Assembly: GCF_002803085.1 (NCBI RefSeq)
Contig: NZ_NNBJ01000028.1
Coordinates: forward strand, 1 to 64,000
Length of the DNA stretch: 64,000 nt
Direction: 5' to 3'
Source of the DNA: Streptomyces sp. CB01201
GTDB lineage: Bacteria > Actinomycetota > Actinomycetes > Streptomycetales > Streptomycetaceae
The translations under genes and the position numbers were made by a program. Positions within the stretch are counted from its first letter, which is position 1. Each line of letters begins with the position of its first letter. Below the pieces are notes generated by a model that had not been told where the DNA came from, did no database searches, and worked only from the letters and a program-made list of their open reading frames with translations. This document shows, piece after piece, positions 6,626 to 16,139 of the stretch.

Positions 6626-7393
6626 TTACAGCACCTTCGACAGGAACGACTTCGTCCGGTCGTGCTGAGGGTTCGTCAGGACATCGCGCGGATTGCCCGC
6701 TTCGACCACCACGCCGTCGTCCATGAAGACCAGCGAGTCGCCGACCTCGCGTGCGAAGCCCATCTCGTGGGTGACCACGATCATCGTCATGCCGTCCTCG
6801 GCGAGGCCGCGCATGACGTCCAGGACATCGCCCACCAGCTCGGGGTCGAGCGCCGACGTCGGCTCGTCGAAGAGCATCAGCTTCGGGTCCATCGCCAGCG
6901 CGCGGGCGATCGCCACGCGCTGCTGCTGGCCGCCGGAGAGCTGCGAGGGGTAGTTGCCCGCCTTGTCGGCGAGGCCCACCCGGTCGAGCAGCTTCAGGGC
7001 CCGCTCACGGGCCACCGCCTTCGACTCCCGCTTGACCTGGACCGGTGCCTCCATGACGTTCTCGACGGCCGTCATGTGCGGGAACAGGTTGAAGCGCTGG
7101 AAGACCATGCCGATGTCCCGGCGCTTCAGGGCGACTTCGCTGTCCTTCAGCTCGTAGAGCTTGTCGCCCTTCTGGCGGTACCCGACCAGCTCGCCGTCGA
7201 CGTACAGACGGCCGGCGTTGATCTGCTCCAGGTGGTTGATGCACCGCAGGAACGTCGACTTGCCGGAGCCGGAGGGGCCGATCAGGCAGAACACCTCGCC
7301 CTCGGCCACCTCCAGGTCGATGCCCTTGAGGATGTGGGCGGGGCCGAACGACTTGTGGACGCCCTCCGCCTTGACCATCGGTTGTGCAGTCAT
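6626..7393 (-). CDS. Polar amino-acid ABC transporter ATP-binding protein
   Basis: The product is 255 residues. Walker A is GPSGSGKST, the signature is LSGGQQQRVAIARAL, Walker B is LMLFDEPTSALD, and the H-loop is VTHEMGFA. The overall sequence (RCINHLE, FQRFNLFPHMTAVENV) is that of the GlnQ/HisP/ArtP group. It powers uptake of a polar amino acid together with the next two genes. ATG 7393 lies 5 bases after the permease stop in a three-gene operon in the order binding protein, permease, ATPase. Confidence 0.93.
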   Translation of the reverse strand: MTAQPMVKAEGVHKSFGPAHILKGIDLEVAEGEVFCLIGPSGSGKSTFLRCINHLEQINAGRLYVDGELVGYRQKGDKLYELKDSEVALKRRDIGMVFQRFNLFPHMTAVENVMEAPVQVKRESKAVARERALKLLDRVGLADKAGNYPSQLSGGQQQRVAIARALAMDPKLMLFDEPTSALDPELVGDVLDVMRGLAEDGMTMIVVTHEMGFAREVGDSLVFMDDGVVVEAGNPRDVLTNPQHDRTKSFLSKVL

Positions 7394-7397
7394 GGGG

Positions 7398-8330
7398 TCA
7401 CCGCCGCCAGTTGGAGAGGGAGAGCAGGTTCGACTTGATGCGCTGCAACGGCGTGGGTGGCAGGGCGCGCAGCGAACCGCGGGCGAAACGGCGCTCCAGG
7501 TAGTACTGGCCGACGCTGAACACACTGGTCAGGGCCAGGTACCAGAGGGAGGCCAGGAAGAGCATCTCCATCACCGCGAACGAGGTCGCGGCGACGTCCT
7601 GGGCGCTGCGCAGCAGGTCCTGGTACTGGACGGCGACGACCAGGGACGAGGTCTTCAGCATGTTGATGAACTCGTTGCCCGTCGGCGGGATGATCACCCG
7701 CATCGACTGGGGCAGCACCACACGGCGCATGGTCTGCGTCTGGGTCATGCCGAGCGCGTGCGCGGCCTCGGTCTGGCCCTCGTCCACCGACTGGATGCCG
7801 GCCCGGACGATCTCCGCCATGTACGCGCCCTCGTTGAGGCCGAGGCCGAGCAGGGCGGCGAGGAACGGAGTCATGACCGCGGTCATGTAGTCCTTGTAGA
7901 ACCCGAGGTTGAGGATCGGGAAGATCAGCGCCAGGTTGAACCAGATCAACAGCTGTACGTAGACCGGGGTGCCGCGGAAGAACCAGATGTACAGCCAGGC
8001 GACCGAACTGGTCACCGGGTTCTTCGAGAGCCGCATCACGGCGAAGAGCACACCGAGGATCAGACCCACGGCCATGGAGACCACGCTGATCAGAATGGTG
8101 TGCCACAGGCCGGTCAGGATGCTGGGGTCGAACAGCTTGTCCGTGACGGTCGCCCAGCGGACGTTGCCCTGGGCGAACGCGTAGACCAGCGCGCCGAGCA
8201 CGGCGACGACGACCACGGCGCTGACCCAGCGGCCGTAGTGGCGCACCGGGATGGCGCGGATGATGTCCGGCGGGACCTGCTCCGGGGCGGCTTCCGCCGG
8301 GCCCGGAGTCTTGTCGAGCTTGTCAGTCAC
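7398..8330 (-). CDS. Polar amino-acid ABC transporter permease
   Basis: The product is 310 residues. A 35-residue cytoplasmic N-terminus precedes about six membrane segments. The permease signature EAAHALGMTQTQTMRRVVLP contacts the ATPase. FFRGTPVYVQLLIWFN is the hallmark of the HisM/GlnP family. It forms the membrane channel, probably as a homodimer because only one permease gene is present. It sits 27 bases downstream of the binding-protein gene. Confidence 0.93.
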   Translation of the reverse strand: MTDKLDKTPGPAEAAPEQVPPDIIRAIPVRHYGRWVSAVVVVAVLGALVYAFAQGNVRWATVTDKLFDPSILTGLWHTILISVVSMAVGLILGVLFAVMRLSKNPVTSSVAWLYIWFFRGTPVYVQLLIWFNLALIFPILNLGFYKDYMTAVMTPFLAALLGLGLNEGAYMAEIVRAGIQSVDEGQTEAAHALGMTQTQTMRRVVLPQSMRVIIPPTGNEFINMLKTSSLVVAVQYQDLLRSAQDVAATSFAVMEMLFLASLWYLALTSVFSVGQYYLERRFARGSLRALPPTPLQRIKSNLLSLSNWRR

Positions 8331-8357
8331 AGCGACTGCCCTTCAGTGGTGCGCGGG

Positions 8358-9314
8358 TCAGGAGCCGCCGTTGATGGCTGCCTTGGTGACGGCGCCCTGC
8401 GCGCCGCCCCACTTGTCGATGGCCGTCTTGTACGAGCCGTCCTTGATGATCGCGTCGAGGGCCTGGGAGAGGGCGTCGCGCAGCTGGGTGTTCTTCTTGT
8501 CCACCGCGATGCCGAACGGGCCCGCGTCCGAGGGGTTGGCGACCGACTCGAAGTCGGCGCCGCCGCCCGCGGTCTTCGCGATGTACGCGGCGACGGGGGA
8601 GTCGTTCAGGTCGGCCACGGCGCCGCCGGCCTTGACGCGGGTCTGCGCCTCGGCGTCGGTGGCGAAGGGCTCGAAGGCCAGCTTGCCCTTGCCGTCCTTC
8701 TCGCACTTGGCGGCGAGGTCCTTGGCGGCCTGCTCGTAGGTGGTGCCGCGCTGCACGGCGATGGTCTTGCCGCACAGGTCGTCGGTGGACTTGATGCCCT
8801 GCGGGTTGCCCTTCTTGACCAGGATGCCGGTGCTGGCCGTGTAGTAGTCGACGAAGTCGACGCCCGTACCGGTCTTCTTGCCGTCCTTGTCGAGGCCCTC
8901 CTGGCGGGCCTTGGTGTCGCTCACCGAGGACATGACCGCGTCGTAGCGGCCGGTCGGCAGCGCGCCGAGGAGGGTGTCGAAGGTGCCGCTGGTGAACTCG
9001 AACTTCACGCCGAGCTGCTTGCCGAGGGCCGCGGCGATGTCGGGGTCGATGCCGACGATGTTCTCGCCCTGCTTGAACTCCATGGGCGCGTACGTGGCGT
9101 CCGTACCGACCTTGATGACGCCGGCCTTCTGGATGGCGGCGGGCAGCTTCGAGAAGAGCGGGGCGGAGCTGGAGCCCGAGGACTCGGGGGCCGAGCCCTT
9201 CTTCGTCTGGTCGCCGCAGCCGGTCACCAGCAGGGCGCCCGCGACCGCGATCGCTCCGACCGCGGCAATCCGGGACTTCGAGGCGGTCGAACGGCGGGTG
9301 GTGCTTGCGGTCAT
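8358..9314 (-). CDS. Polar amino-acid ABC transporter substrate-binding lipoprotein
   Basis: The product is 318 residues. The lipobox LLVTGC anchors the protein by cysteine to the outer face of the membrane. KVGTDATYAPMEFKQGENIV starts the family 3 solute-binding fold, with YDAVMSSVSDT and GTTYEQAAKDL further on, as in GlnH-type proteins. The ligand is a polar or charged amino acid; the exact one is unknown. ATG 9314 is chosen as the start because the signal peptide follows directly and GGAGGAACC precedes it. Confidence 0.92.
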   Translation of the reverse strand: MTASTTRRSTASKSRIAAVGAIAVAGALLVTGCGDQTKKGSAPESSGSSSAPLFSKLPAAIQKAGVIKVGTDATYAPMEFKQGENIVGIDPDIAAALGKQLGVKFEFTSGTFDTLLGALPTGRYDAVMSSVSDTKARQEGLDKDGKKTGTGVDFVDYYTASTGILVKKGNPQGIKSTDDLCGKTIAVQRGTTYEQAAKDLAAKCEKDGKGKLAFEPFATDAEAQTRVKAGGAVADLNDSPVAAYIAKTAGGGADFESVANPSDAGPFGIAVDKKNTQLRDALSQALDAIIKDGSYKTAIDKWGGAQGAVTKAAINGGS

Positions 9315-9932
9315 GGTCGGGTTCCTCCGGCAGGTGTTGAGTGGAGTGGCCATGGAGTGCGTACGGACAACGAACGCACAGGTCCTGGGCGGTGGTCGTG
9401 CACGCATCCTCGGGTGTCGCGACCGCGGTGTGAACCGCGTGTGAAGTCGCATCTTGCCATTCGGACCTCTGAATTCAGGGTCGCAGCCATGTCAAAATCG
9501 GATAACGGGTCACCCCCCGAAGCCCACAAGCCCGGTACCCCAAGGCACACCGGGCCGGACCATGTGCGGAAACCGTCCTCGCAGGCCGGAGATCCTCCGG
9601 TTCATCTCGCGTTCTGGACACGTTTCGTGCCGCGTAGCCGACTTGTCGTGACATCCCACCAAGAGTCGTGTCACGGTACGGAGGCCGGCTCCGACCGCGC
9701 GGCCCCGCTGAGCCAATATGGACTCGTCGGCGGACGCTTCTGTCCGGTAAGAAGGATCCTTACACCCCTCATCCGGGGCTCAGGGCGCGTGTGCGGCGCG
9801 CCCGCGCGTACGTACCTCCACCCCGCGGGGCGGGCCAACCGCCCTCAGCGGGGAACGTACGCGGGTCCGCCCACCCCTCCTCAACAAGGAGTGGCCACCC
9901 TCAACTGATGAAGACTTAAGGGGTAAAACACA
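9315..9932. other. 618-base divergent intergenic region
   Basis: The region separates the ABC operon from malic enzyme. Short frames occur on both strands, but none has convincing codon bias together with a ribosome-binding site. The part near 9900-9932 (ACTTAAGGGGTAAAACACA) is AT-rich and contains the likely ribosome-binding site of malic enzyme. No RNA family recognised. Confidence 0.5.
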
Positions 9933-11141
<1,209 letters not shown>

Positions 11142-11161
11142 CGCCGGGTCCTGCGCCACCT

Positions 11162-11205
11162 GCCGTGCCGGGTTCCCCTTCGGGGGAGCCCGGCACGGCT
11201 GTTTT
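11162..11205 (+). terminator. Rho-independent terminator of malic enzyme
   Basis: GCCGTGCCGGG and CCCGGCACGGC pair around TTCCCC-TTCG-GGGGAG, giving a long stem with a stable TTCG loop, followed by TGTTTT. Confidence 0.85.
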
Positions 11206-11294
11206 CCCCGCTCCTCGCGACTCCTCCCGGCGTGCGGGGCGTCACAGCCGTGGGAGGTTCCGGCGGCCGGGCCGCGCACCCTAGGGTCAGGGCC

Positions 11295-12260
11295 ATGTTC
11301 GCCGCATACGCCGCCCGCATCGACCGTGACCAGCCGCTCAGCGGCCTTGAGTTGGGGGAGCGGCCGGCCCCCGAGGTACGTCCCGGCTGGACCCTCGTGA
11401 ACGTACGGGCCGCCTCCCTCAACCACCATGACGTCTGGTCGCTGCGCGGGGTCGGGCTCTCCGAGGACAAGCTGCCGATGATCCTCGGCTGCGACGCGGC
11501 CGGCGTCGACCAGGACGGCAACGAGGTCGTCCTGCACTCGGTGATCGGCCAGACCGGCCACGGCGTCGGCCCCGCCGAGGGTCGCTCGATCCTCACCGAA
11601 AAGTACCAGGGCACCTTCGCCGAACAGGTCGCCGTGCCCACCTGGAACGTACTGCCCAAGCCGAAGGGGCTGAGCTTCGCGGAGGCCGCCTGCCTGCCGA
11701 CCGCCTGGCTGACGGCGTACCGGATGCTGTTCACCAACGCCGGGGTGCGGCCCGGGGATTCGGTCCTGGTGCAGGGCGCGGGCGGCGGCGTGGCCACGGC
11801 CGCGATCGTGCTCGGCAAGGCGGCGGGCCTGCGGGTCTTCGCGACCAGCCGCGACGAGCACAAGCGCAGGCGGGCCGTGGAACTGGGCGCGGTCGAGGCG
11901 TACGAGCCCGGGGCGCGGCTGCCGCAGCGGGTGGACGCGGTGATCGAGACGGTGGGCGCCGCGACCTGGTCCCACTCCGTCAAGTCCCTGCGTCCGGGCG
12001 GCACTCTGGTCATCTCCGGCGCCACCAGCGGCGACCGCCCCGCCCACGCCGAACTGACCCGCATCTTCTTCCTCGAACTCAAGGTCGTGGGCTCGACGAT
12101 GGGCACGAAGGACGAGCTGGAGGACCTGCTGGCGTTCTGCGAGGCGACGGGCGTACGACCCGTCATCGACGAGGTGCTTCCGCTGGACCGGGCGCGGGAG
12201 GGCTTCGAGAAGGTCGCGTCGGGCGACCTGTTCGGGAAGGTGGTCCTCACGGTGGGGTGA
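11295..12260 (+). CDS. MDR-family zinc-type alcohol dehydrogenase-like oxidoreductase
   Basis: The product is 321 residues from ATG 11295. The N-terminal GroES-like domain contains ASLNHHDVWSLRG and ILGCDAAGV; the Rossmann domain has VQGAGGGVATAAI. The cysteines of the structural zinc loop of true alcohol dehydrogenases are absent, so it is closer to the quinone oxidoreductase/YhdH-like part of the MDR superfamily. It probably reduces or oxidises a small carbonyl compound with NAD(P)H; the substrate is unknown. It is transcribed singly between two terminators. Confidence 0.87.
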   Translation: MFAAYAARIDRDQPLSGLELGERPAPEVRPGWTLVNVRAASLNHHDVWSLRGVGLSEDKLPMILGCDAAGVDQDGNEVVLHSVIGQTGHGVGPAEGRSILTEKYQGTFAEQVAVPTWNVLPKPKGLSFAEAACLPTAWLTAYRMLFTNAGVRPGDSVLVQGAGGGVATAAIVLGKAAGLRVFATSRDEHKRRRAVELGAVEAYEPGARLPQRVDAVIETVGAATWSHSVKSLRPGGTLVISGATSGDRPAHAELTRIFFLELKVVGSTMGTKDELEDLLAFCEATGVRPVIDEVLPLDRAREGFEKVASGDLFGKVVLTVG

Positions 12261-12289
12261 GGCCGGTACGGGGTATCCGCTGATCTTCG

Positions 12290-12334
12290 GGGCCGCCACC
12301 CCGCGCGAAGGGCCGCGCGGGGTGGCGGCCCTTT
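12290..12334 (+). terminator. Rho-independent terminator of the MDR gene
   Basis: GGGCCGCCACCCCGCGCG and CGCGCGGGGTGGCGGCCC form a near-perfect 18-bp stem, followed by TTT. Confidence 0.85.
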
Positions 12335-12363
12335 CGTCCGTCTGCCCGCTCTCCCTCCGCCGA

Positions 12364-12409
12364 TGTCAACCAGGGTTGACAGGCCCTCGCCTGTCAACGT
12401 AAATTGACA
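12364..12409 (+). promoter_or_regulatory. Promoter with two TGTCAA-N6-TTGACA operators
   Basis: Two copies of TGTCAA-N6-TTGACA occur at 12364-12381 and 12392-12409, with centres 28 bases apart. TTGACA at 12376-12381 fits a -35 box and TAAATT at 12400-12405 a -10 box, 18 bases apart. The second operator ends two bases before ATG 12412 and no Shine-Dalgarno sequence is present, so the transcript is probably leaderless. The sites cover both promoter boxes, which suggests repression, most simply by the HTH protein encoded directly downstream (inference). Confidence 0.7.
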
Positions 12410-12411
12410 AC

Positions 12412-12621
12412 ATGACCGAGGCAACCGATCTGGCCGCACGAGCCGGCGACCGCGACCCGAGGGTCGGACTGCGAGCCGTCGCCGCGCTGCGACGGCTTCT
12501 GGAACAGCTCGAATCCGTACAGGTGCGAAGCGCCCGCAATCAGGGCTGGTCATGGCAGGAGATCGCCGCAGAGCTGGGGGTCAGCCGTCAGGCCGTCCAC
12601 AAGAAGCACGGGAGGACTTGA
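12412..12621 (+). CDS. Small HTH protein preceding a Clp-N gene
   Basis: The product is 69 residues. Residues 45-69 are a helix-turn-helix of the homeodomain-like/resolvase type (GWSWQEIAAELGVSRQAVHK). The first 44 residues form a charged helical region that may mediate dimerisation. It is one of a group of short actinobacterial regulators found next to Clp N-domain proteins. The stop TGA overlaps the next start as TGATG, so the two proteins are translationally coupled. The paired operators upstream suggest autoregulation. Confidence 0.8.
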   Translation: MTEATDLAARAGDRDPRVGLRAVAALRRLLEQLESVQVRSARNQGWSWQEIAAELGVSRQAVHKKHGRT

Positions 12622-13187
12622 TGTTCGAGCGATTCACGGCGGATGCGCGGGGGGTGGTGGCGGGTGCGGTCGAGCACGCGTCGCGCGCGGGGTCCCCGGT
12701 AGTGACCGAGGAACACCTGCTGCTCGCCCTCCTCGACCGCGAGGGCACGAGGGCGTCCTTCGCGCTCGCCTCCCTCGGCGTGACCGATCGCCGCGCCGAA
12801 CTCGCGGAGGCGCTGGCCGCCGGGCGGCGCCGGGGCGGCATGTCCAGGGCGGAGGAGGACGCGCTGGCCGGCCTCGGCATCTCCGTCCAGGAGATCGTGG
12901 CGAGGGTGGAGGAGGCCCACGGCCCCGGCGCGCTGTCCGGCGAGACGCTGTCCGGCGAGACCCGGGGCAAGGCGTGGCCCTCGGGCCGGCCCTCCTTCAC
13001 GAAGGGGGCGAAGAAGGTGCTGGAGAAGGCGCTCGGACTGGCGGTCGCCCGCAGGCAGAAGCACATCGGGGATGAGCATCTGCTGCTCGCGCTCGCGGTG
13101 CTGCCGGGGCTGGCGGGGGAGGCCCTGGCGGAGTGCGGCGGGACGTACGCGAGCCTGGCCCGACTGCTCTCGCCCCCGGCCGCCTGA
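12621..13187 (+). CDS. Stand-alone Clp N-terminal domain protein
   Basis: The product is 188 residues with two Clp-N repeats (MFERFTADARGVVAGAVEHA and later FTKGAKKVLEKALGLAVARR followed by HIGDEHLLLAL). No Walker motifs or AAA+ domain are present, so it cannot unfold proteins by itself. It may act as an adaptor or as a decoy for substrates of ClpC or ClpP systems (inference). GGAGGACT is the ribosome-binding site inside the end of the HTH gene, with which it forms a two-gene operon. The 56-bp repeat array begins 27 bases after its stop. Confidence 0.85.
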   Translation: MFERFTADARGVVAGAVEHASRAGSPVVTEEHLLLALLDREGTRASFALASLGVTDRRAELAEALAAGRRRGGMSRAEEDALAGLGISVQEIVARVEEAHGPGALSGETLSGETRGKAWPSGRPSFTKGAKKVLEKALGLAVARRQKHIGDEHLLLALAVLPGLAGEALAECGGTYASLARLLSPPAA

Positions 13188-13214
13188 CCCTGGCCCCCGG
13201 GCGCGGGCCTGTTC

Positions 13215-13742
13215 GCGCCGTTCCCCGCGCCCCTGGCTCCGCGTTCGGCTGGGGGCCGTGGGGGTTGGTTGCGCAGTTCCCCGCGCCCCGGCCCCGCTTT
13301 TGGCTGCGGGCTCTGGGGTGGCTGGTTGCGCAGTTCCCCGCGCCCCTGAAACCCGACTCCACCTGCGGGCCGTGGCCGCTTTCTCGCGCCGTTCCTCGCG
13401 CCCCCAATCCCGATGTCGACTGCGGGCCGTGGCCGCTTTCTCGCGCCGTTCTCCGCGCCCCCAATCCCGATGTCGACTGCGGGCCGTGGCCGCTTCTCGC
13501 GCCGTTCCTCGCGCCCCTAACCCTGATGTCGACTGCGGATCGTGGCCGCTTCTCGCGCCGTTCCTCGCGCCCCTAACCCTGATGTCGACTGCGGATCGTG
13601 GCCGCTTCTCGCGCCGTTCCTCGCGCCCCCAATCCCGATGTCGACTGCGGGCCGTGGCCGCTTCTCGCGCCGTTCCCCGCGCCCCTAACCCTGATGGCGA
13701 CTGCGGATCGTGGCCGCTTCTCGCGCCGTTCCTCGCGCCCCT
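13215..13742. repeat. Tandem array of ten 56-58 bp GC-rich units
   Basis: Units start at 13215, 13271, 13328, 13386, 13443, 13499, 13555, 13611, 13667 and 13723. Each begins GCGCCGTTCC or GCGCAGTTCC, continues CGCGCCCC and ends TGGCCGCTTCTC. The last six are exactly 56 bases apart, and the units at 13499 and 13555 are identical. Similar single or double units occur at 52838-52913, 60302-60321 (reverse) and 60417-60436. This is a dispersed Streptomyces intergenic repeat expanded locally. No spacers exist, so it is not CRISPR. Apparent frames through it are not genes. Confidence 0.9.
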
Positions 13743-13772
13743 AAGGGCCTCGGTGCTGGCCCGCATCGGGCA

Positions 13773-13841
13773 TTTCAGCCCGTCCGGCGATTGAGGACGA
13801 GCGCCCTTTAGGCGCGATCGGGGTCTGGGGCGGAGCCCCAG
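13773..13841. repeat. Dispersed Streptomyces intergenic element with hairpin
   Basis: TTTCAGCCCGTCCGGCGATT followed by GAGGACGAG is a sequence I recognise as one of the commonest intergenic repeats of Streptomyces chromosomes. It is followed by the hairpin CTGGGGC-GGA-GCCCCAG (13825-13841), which may act as a terminator between the convergent Clp-N and PadR genes. Confidence 0.6.
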
Positions 13842-13905
13842 GGGGAGCCGGAACCAACCAGCCCCGGGTCACGGGCGGGAGGGTGGGCAAACCCCCCCGG
13901 CCCCG

Positions 13906-14967
13906 TCAGGGGCGGAGCGCCGCGCCGATGTGGCCCGCCGCAGCGGCCAAGTGGCGCCGGGCCTCAAGCAGTTGGGCCTCCGTCACCCCGTGGTCCCGGG
14001 CCGCATCCCGGATCTCGTCCCGGAACCGATCGAGCAGCCGGTCGAGATCCCGCGCCGGGTCACCGGACGACTCCTCCCGCGCCCACTCCGGCCCGGCCTC
14101 CGGTCCGGCCTCGGGCCCCGGCTTGCCGAGATCCACCCGCTCGTCCGCCTCCGACGGCGCCGCCTGGCCGAACCCGAACCGCCCGAACTCCTTCGTGATC
14201 TCGGCGAGCCCGTCCCGTACCCCCTTGGGCCAGTCGCCCCGAGCGAAGTGCTCCTGCACCTGGCGCTGGACGTTCTGGGCGACGCGCTGCATCTCCTCGT
14301 ACGCCTTGTCCTGCGCCTCCTTGGCCTGGCGCCGAGCCTCCTTGGCCTCGTCGCGGGCCCGCCGGGACTCGTCCTTGGCCCGGCGCGCCTGCTCCTTCCA
14401 CTCCTGCTTCGCGCGCTTGAACTCCTCCTTGGCCTGCTGCCACCCCTCCGCGTCGCCCCACGAGCCGTCGAAGAAGTCGGAAGCCTCGGGGAACCCCCTC
14501 CGGGCACCACGGCCCGCACCGGCGCCCGCACCCGCACCGGCGCCCGCCCCAGCCCCGGCGCCCGCCCCGGTCTGCCCCGTACGGGCCTCACGGGCCGCCC
14601 GGCGCATGTCGTCCCGCAGGCTGCCCGCCGCACCGCGTACGTCGTCGCGGATCTCGGCGGCGAGTTCGGAGACCGACTCGCGGATCTCCAGCTCCAGATC
14701 GGCGAGTTCACCACCCCGGCCCGCCAACTCCGCGCGGCCCGCGTCGGTGATCGAGTAGACCTTGCGGCCGCCCTCGGTGGTGTGCGTGACCAGACCCTCT
14801 GCCTCCAGCTTGGCGAGCCGGGGGTAGACCGTGCCGGCGCTGGGCGCGTACAGCCCCTGGAAGCGCTCTTCGAGCAGGCGGATCACCTCGTACCCGTGAC
14901 GCGGAGCCTCGTCCAGCAGCTTGAGCAGGTAGAGACGCAGACGTCCGTGGGCGAAGACGGGGGGCAT
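13906..14967 (-). CDS. PadR-family regulator with long coiled-coil tail
   Basis: The product is 353 residues, about twice the usual PadR size. Residues 1-85 are the winged helix (LYLLKLLDEAPRHGYEVIRL, then PSAGTVYPRLAKLEAEGLV). Residues about 130-155 are an Ala-Gly repeat encoded by a hexanucleotide-like tract (about 14505-14580). Residues 170-260 are highly charged and alanine-rich and should form a coiled coil. The C-terminal region is again helical. It lies one base downstream of the DUF4097 stop (TGACATG), so the two are co-translated. It probably represses its own operon through the dyad at 15958-15985 (inference). Confidence 0.88.
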   Translation of the reverse strand: MPPVFAHGRLRLYLLKLLDEAPRHGYEVIRLLEERFQGLYAPSAGTVYPRLAKLEAEGLVTHTTEGGRKVYSITDAGRAELAGRGGELADLELEIRESVSELAAEIRDDVRGAAGSLRDDMRRAAREARTGQTGAGAGAGAGAGAGAGAGAGRGARRGFPEASDFFDGSWGDAEGWQQAKEEFKRAKQEWKEQARRAKDESRRARDEAKEARRQAKEAQDKAYEEMQRVAQNVQRQVQEHFARGDWPKGVRDGLAEITKEFGRFGFGQAAPSEADERVDLGKPGPEAGPEAGPEWAREESSGDPARDLDRLLDRFRDEIRDAARDHGVTEAQLLEARRHLAAAAGHIGAALRP

Positions 14968-14968
14968 G

Positions 14969-15874
14969 TCAGAGCACCTTCTTGTTCGGGTCGGCCGGGC
15001 CGGACTGGTCATCGGGCGAGGGTGCTTCCGCGAAGTGCGGCTCCTCCTCCGCCGGCCTGCGCAGGAGCGCGATCGAGCCGGAGACCGTCGTCGCCCTCAG
15101 CGTGCCCGTGCCCGCCCCCAATGTGCCGGTGATCTTCTTCGTGCCCCACTGCCCGCTGATCCGCAGGTCCTCGAACGCGCTGGAGACCGCCCCGCTCGTG
15201 GTGTTGGCCTCGACGTGCGCGTCGGCCGGGTGCGGCAGTCGGATGGCCACCTCGCCCGAGACGGTGGTCAGCCGGATGTCGGTGGACTTCGCGCGGGGGT
15301 CGAGATCGAGCAGCATGTCGCCGCTCACCGACTCCGCCTGCACGTGGCCCCCGGCTCCCTCGATGACCGTCAGGTCGCCGGAGACCGACTTGAAGTGCAG
15401 TTCGCCGGTGACCGCCTGGGCCTCCAGGTTGCCGGACACGCTCTCGGCCCGGACCGGTCCGGCGAGCTTGACCAGGGTGGCGTCGCCGCTGACCCCGCGT
15501 ACCTCGGTACGTCCGCGGACCCCGGACACCACGGCCCCCGCGCCGACCGTCCCGACCTCGACATCGGCACCGGCGGGCACCGCGAGCGAGACCACGGCGC
15601 TGCGGCTCCAGCTCTTGCGCTCCAGCCACTTGAGGATGCCGCGCCACGGCAGGTCGTCATAGCCGACGGTGAGCGTGGAGCCCTCCCGCGTCACGATCAG
15701 CGGTGGTCCCTCGACCGCCGAGACCTCCAGCCGGGCGGAACTTTCCTCGGTGCCGACGACGTTCACAGTTCCGTTGACGATGCGGACCTGGACCTTCGTC
15801 ACCGGCCCGGCGGCGTCGGACGCGTCGAAGGTGAGCTTCCGCGAATCTGGGACGGCCCACGTGGACTCGGACAT
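14969..15874 (-). CDS. DUF4097-family beta-strand repeat protein
   Basis: The product is 301 residues. After an 80-residue N-terminal part it consists of repeated beta strands of the form VSGxxxxxxVxGxVxAESVSG, which fold as a right-handed beta helix of the DUF4097/adhesin type. No signal peptide or membrane segment is visible, so it is probably cytoplasmic. It is the first gene of the operon with the PadR regulator; the family is commonly found next to PadR genes. ATG 15874 is preceded by CAGGAGGTCAGCAC, a strong ribosome-binding site. Its molecular role is unknown. Confidence 0.85.
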   Translation of the reverse strand: MSESTWAVPDSRKLTFDASDAAGPVTKVQVRIVNGTVNVVGTEESSARLEVSAVEGPPLIVTREGSTLTVGYDDLPWRGILKWLERKSWSRSAVVSLAVPAGADVEVGTVGAGAVVSGVRGRTEVRGVSGDATLVKLAGPVRAESVSGNLEAQAVTGELHFKSVSGDLTVIEGAGGHVQAESVSGDMLLDLDPRAKSTDIRLTTVSGEVAIRLPHPADAHVEANTTSGAVSSAFEDLRISGQWGTKKITGTLGAGTGTLRATTVSGSIALLRRPAEEEPHFAEAPSPDDQSGPADPNKKVL

Positions 15875-15957
15875 GTGCTGACCTCCTGAGCGCTGTGACT
15901 GAACAGGGCGAGGAACGATGGCTGCGGCTGCGGCTGCGGTGAAACGGCAGACGCAAC

Positions 15958-15985
15958 ATATCGCGTCTCTCGCTAGACACGATAT
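15958..15985. promoter_or_regulatory. 28-bp dyad upstream of DUF4097-padR
   Basis: ATATCGCGTCT (15958-15968) and AGACACGATAT (15975-15985) match as an inverted repeat at 10 of 11 positions with a 6-base spacer. It lies about 85 bases upstream of the DUF4097 start, in an AT-rich stretch, and is the likely PadR operator. Confidence 0.65.
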
Positions 15986-16139
15986 ATCGCGGTTGTCGAA
16001 AGTCAAGACGGTCCGGGTCGGTCCGGCCGGTTCGGGCCCACCCCCGCCGTCATGCACCCGCACCGCGCCCCTGCTGCCGTGCACCCATAAGCGGCCGTAC
16101 AAGGAGAAAACGCCCCAAAGGTGGCTTAGCGTATGGATC

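Noticed and set aside
7161..9908. Open frame of 915 codons opposite the ABC transporter genes
   Set aside because: Shadow frame; it spans three real genes and an intergenic region and has no recognisable domain.
13215..13742. CRISPR array
   Set aside because: Units are contiguous with no unique spacers, and no cas gene is nearby. The same applies to 54280-54426.
13188..13766. Open frames through the repeat array, some encoding repeated Arg/Ala-rich peptides
   Set aside because: They arise because the 56-bp unit is GC-rich and stop-free; the codon pattern is not that of a gene and similar repeats lie in other intergenic regions.
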